A stretch of DNA of 64,000 bases from Candidatus Obscuribacterales bacterium (GTDB taxonomy: Bacteria; Cyanobacteriota; Vampirovibrionia; Obscuribacterales; Obscuribacteraceae): assembly GCA_019745415.1 (NCBI GenBank), contig JAIETF010000008.1:1-64000 (forward strand). The letters run 5' to 3'. This document shows positions 62,373-64,000 of this stretch, piece by piece. Under the pieces are notes generated by a model. That model was not told the origin of the DNA. It searched no databases and worked only from the letters and a program-made list of their open reading frames with translations. The translations under genes and the position numbers were made by a program. Numbering within the stretch: position 1 is the first letter of the stretch; each line of letters opens with the position of its first letter.

Positions 62373-63083
62373 TCAGCTTTTCAGACCGGTAAAAACCGGC
62401 AGATGCTTGTAAGAGTTGCCGCCCTGCGAGGCTATTTGATCGGCTGCTAGATTGGCATTCTCGATAAGCAGAGGAAGGTTTCGCCACTCTTTTCTGCTCA
62501 CATCTAAAAAGCTTGAGGAGCCCAGGCTTGGTATCAGATATAGTGGCTGTCCAAAAGCATAGAAGCATTGGTTGTTGAAGTAAATGCCGATGCGATTGGC
62601 CAACTTGGTCAGTTCAGCTTCGTTGCTTTGCCAAAGCAAGACCCCGAGCTTTTCATTAGTTAGGCTGGCTAATTTCTCACCGGCATTTAACATTGAAGTA
62701 ACAGTGCCGAGAGCAAACTGTTTGGCCATCAAAAGCGCTTCCTGACCGAATACTTGAGCAAGGCTTTCTAAGCCGGGAAAGTAAATAATGATTAGAGCCG
62801 GTGACTGCCCTTGCTCTAGGGCGGTCTTTAGGTGGAGGGGAAGGTCATTGGCCCTGATGATTCTCTCCTCGCCTCCTTCTATTCCTCTTTGTTCGACCAT
62901 GTTCGGGTTAAGAAGGGCTGGTATATTTTGCAAGGTGGCTAGATGCCTTTTGTTCAGTTCGGACTTTTCGTTGAGATTGCGATTGCGTCTGACTTCTTGC
63001 AACGCTTCTTTATCGGGCAGCTTCATTTGCGAGAGCGTTCTTGTGAAGCAGTTGTCTTTCATATGCGGCTCCTCTGTTTTCAT
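62373..63083 (-). CDS. Degenerate GGDEF-domain protein
   Basis: The 236-aa protein has a basic helical N-terminus, then a region that follows the GGDEF fold: ALIIIYFPGLESLAQVFGQE, ALLMAKQFALGTVTSMLNAG, EKLASLTNEKLGVLLWQSNE, ELTKLANRIGIYFNNQC. Where active cyclases have R-x-GGDEF the sequence reads SLTNEKLGVLL, so it cannot make c-di-GMP. It may bind nucleotide or act as a scaffold. The GGDEF assignment is by secondary-structure pattern only. No TM segment. Confidence 0.5.
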   Translation of the reverse strand: MKTEEPHMKDNCFTRTLSQMKLPDKEALQEVRRNRNLNEKSELNKRHLATLQNIPALLNPNMVEQRGIEGGEERIIRANDLPLHLKTALEQGQSPALIIIYFPGLESLAQVFGQEALLMAKQFALGTVTSMLNAGEKLASLTNEKLGVLLWQSNEAELTKLANRIGIYFNNQCFYAFGQPLYLIPSLGSSSFLDVSRKEWRNLPLLIENANLAADQIASQGGNSYKHLPVFTGLKS

Positions 63084-63257
63084 GTTGGTGTTAGACTTAC
63101 ATATTTCACCTTAGCTTTCACTTGTGACGAAATTGTGCAGAAGCGCCGGGCATGTAAATTATGTATAGGGGCGAAAAAACAAGCCTAATTTGCCTTCGGC
63201 TTTCGTAAGCCAGGCAAGTGTAAAATAGAGCTTGGAATTCAGCACTTAGGGGGAGAA

Positions 63258-64000
63258 ATGGAGCGAACCGGAGATAGAGGGAAGCAGGTATACAGGACCG
63301 CCTTGATCGCCATAGTGTCTCTATTGACCGGGCTTTTCAGTCTTCAGCCCCCGGCAGTGGCGGCTGAGGAAGCTGTTACTTCTAAAGATGCAAAGGAGAG
63401 CCTTGCCGCTCAAGTCAACAGACCTGTCGGAGATAAATGGGCCTTGATTTTCGGCATCGGTGACTTTGCCGATGCAAAGATCCCTAAATTGAAGTATGCC
63501 AGTAAGGACGCACAAGACTTTTATCAGTATTTAGTCAAGGAAGCGCGTTTCGCCCCCGACCATGTGCGGATTTTCTTAGATGAGAAAGCAACGCAGCGGC
63601 GGATTCTCTCTGAACTTGGCAGCCATGGACTGCCTCGCTTGGTCAAACCTGATGATCTTGTCGTCATCTTTTTCTCCACCCACGGCAGCCCTTCGCAGCT
63701 AGACAGTAAAGGCGCCAATTACATTGTCGCTTACGACTCAGACCCCGATGACCTCTATGTCTCAGGCGTCGATATGAAGCAGATTTTTGCCAGGCTCAAG
63801 GAGCGGACCGAAGCCAATCGCATTATTTTGATTATGGATGCCTGTCATAGCGGCAGCACAGCAGCTGGAGGCAAAGGGATTGTGCGCACGGGTAACTTCG
63901 ACGCTAAAGCTCTAGCTGAAGGCTTGGGACAGATGGTCATATGTTCCAGTCAGACTGAAGAAAGGTCTTGGGAGTCTAAGCGTTACAAGAACGGCGTCTT
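63258..64000 (+). CDS. Caspase-like (C14) protease, 3' end beyond the window
   Basis: ATG at 63258 follows a strong GGGGGAG. The first 35 residues are a signal peptide (ALIAIVSLLTGLFSLQPPAV, AAEEA). The caspase domain begins at GDKWALIFGIGDFADAKI and contains His142 (STHGS) and Cys196 (MDACHSG), so the dyad is intact. The open frame runs to the last base, so the C-terminus is missing here. The domain is strikingly similar to that of the TPR-caspase at 50768 (KYAxKDAxDFxQYL, KEAxFAxDHV), marking them as paralogues. Likely periplasmic. Confidence 0.85.
   Translation, partial: MERTGDRGKQVYRTALIAIVSLLTGLFSLQPPAVAAEEAVTSKDAKESLAAQVNRPVGDKWALIFGIGDFADAKIPKLKYASKDAQDFYQYLVKEARFAPDHVRIFLDEKATQRRILSELGSHGLPRLVKPDDLVVIFFSTHGSPSQLDSKGANYIVAYDSDPDDLYVSGVDMKQIFARLKERTEANRIILIMDACHSGSTAAGGKGIVRTGNFDAKALAEGLGQMVICSSQTEERSWESKRYKNGV

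Overview
The window reads as one contiguous chromosome segment of a Gram-negative-type bacterium. It carries a TadG-like pilus protein, an O-antigen-ligase-like polymerase, a heptose-kinase-like PfkB protein, lipoproteins, a TonB-like domain and a beta-barrel-like protein. The mix also includes a DUF4330 protein, caspase-like (orthocaspase) proteins with TPRs, a Ser/Thr kinase, DUF212 and DUF4239 proteins and many TPR proteins. This suggests the non-photosynthetic sister lineage of Cyanobacteria (Vampirovibrionia/Melainabacteria, perhaps Obscuribacterales). That placement is inference from gene content only. No photosynthesis genes, phage modules, transposases or CRISPR arrays were seen.

Layout. 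1-5.5 kb: envelope genes on the minus strand behind a tandem terminator array. 5.5-16.7 kb: heptose-kinase-like protein, TSUP exporter, SPFH protein, rsmB-fmt, a lone PotB-like permease, a lipoprotein and a DppBC-type permease pair. 16.7-17.2 kb: tRNA-Cys, tRNA-Val and a second terminator array. 17.2-21.1 kb: the str operon rpsL-rpsG-fusA with a clear promoter. 21-26 kb: GNAT protein, smpB, a GHL10-type secreted hydrolase and a TPR-zinc ribbon-SAF fusion, ending in a third terminator array. 26.3-30.7 kb: a tandem ribbon-helix-helix protein, a structured intergenic region, DUF212 phosphatase-like protein, polyprenyl synthase and acyl-CoA dehydrogenase. 30.8-36.7 kb: two overlapping S66 peptidase-family genes (the second lacks the catalytic triad), a TonB/TPR lipoprotein, nnr and a DppD-type ATPase. 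37-45 kb: secreted phosphatase, TrkA-N membrane protein, divergent HypD, Yip1-like, DUF4239, MerC and Fur/Zur. 45-56 kb: a plus-strand run of unusual proteins (PH-like/ClpN-like, bacterial eRF1-like, MORN-plus-helical-repeat giant, TPR-caspase, DUF3828, receiver-like), then CorA. 56-64 kb: DEAD-box helicase, a DNA-binding-domain/Ser-Thr-kinase fusion, trhO, TPR protein, a degenerate GGDEF protein and a second caspase cut by the window end.

The strongest unexplained structures are four. First, three loci have tandemly multiplied intrinsic terminators with unrelated sequences. Second, several genes have a -10 box only 6-7 nt before the start codon, implying leaderless mRNAs. Third, a multi-branched RNA candidate and a perfect palindrome lie upstream of the tandem RHH gene. 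Fourth, there is a pseudoenzyme partner of an LD-carboxypeptidase.

Motif positions were read by eye; no alignments or searches were run.
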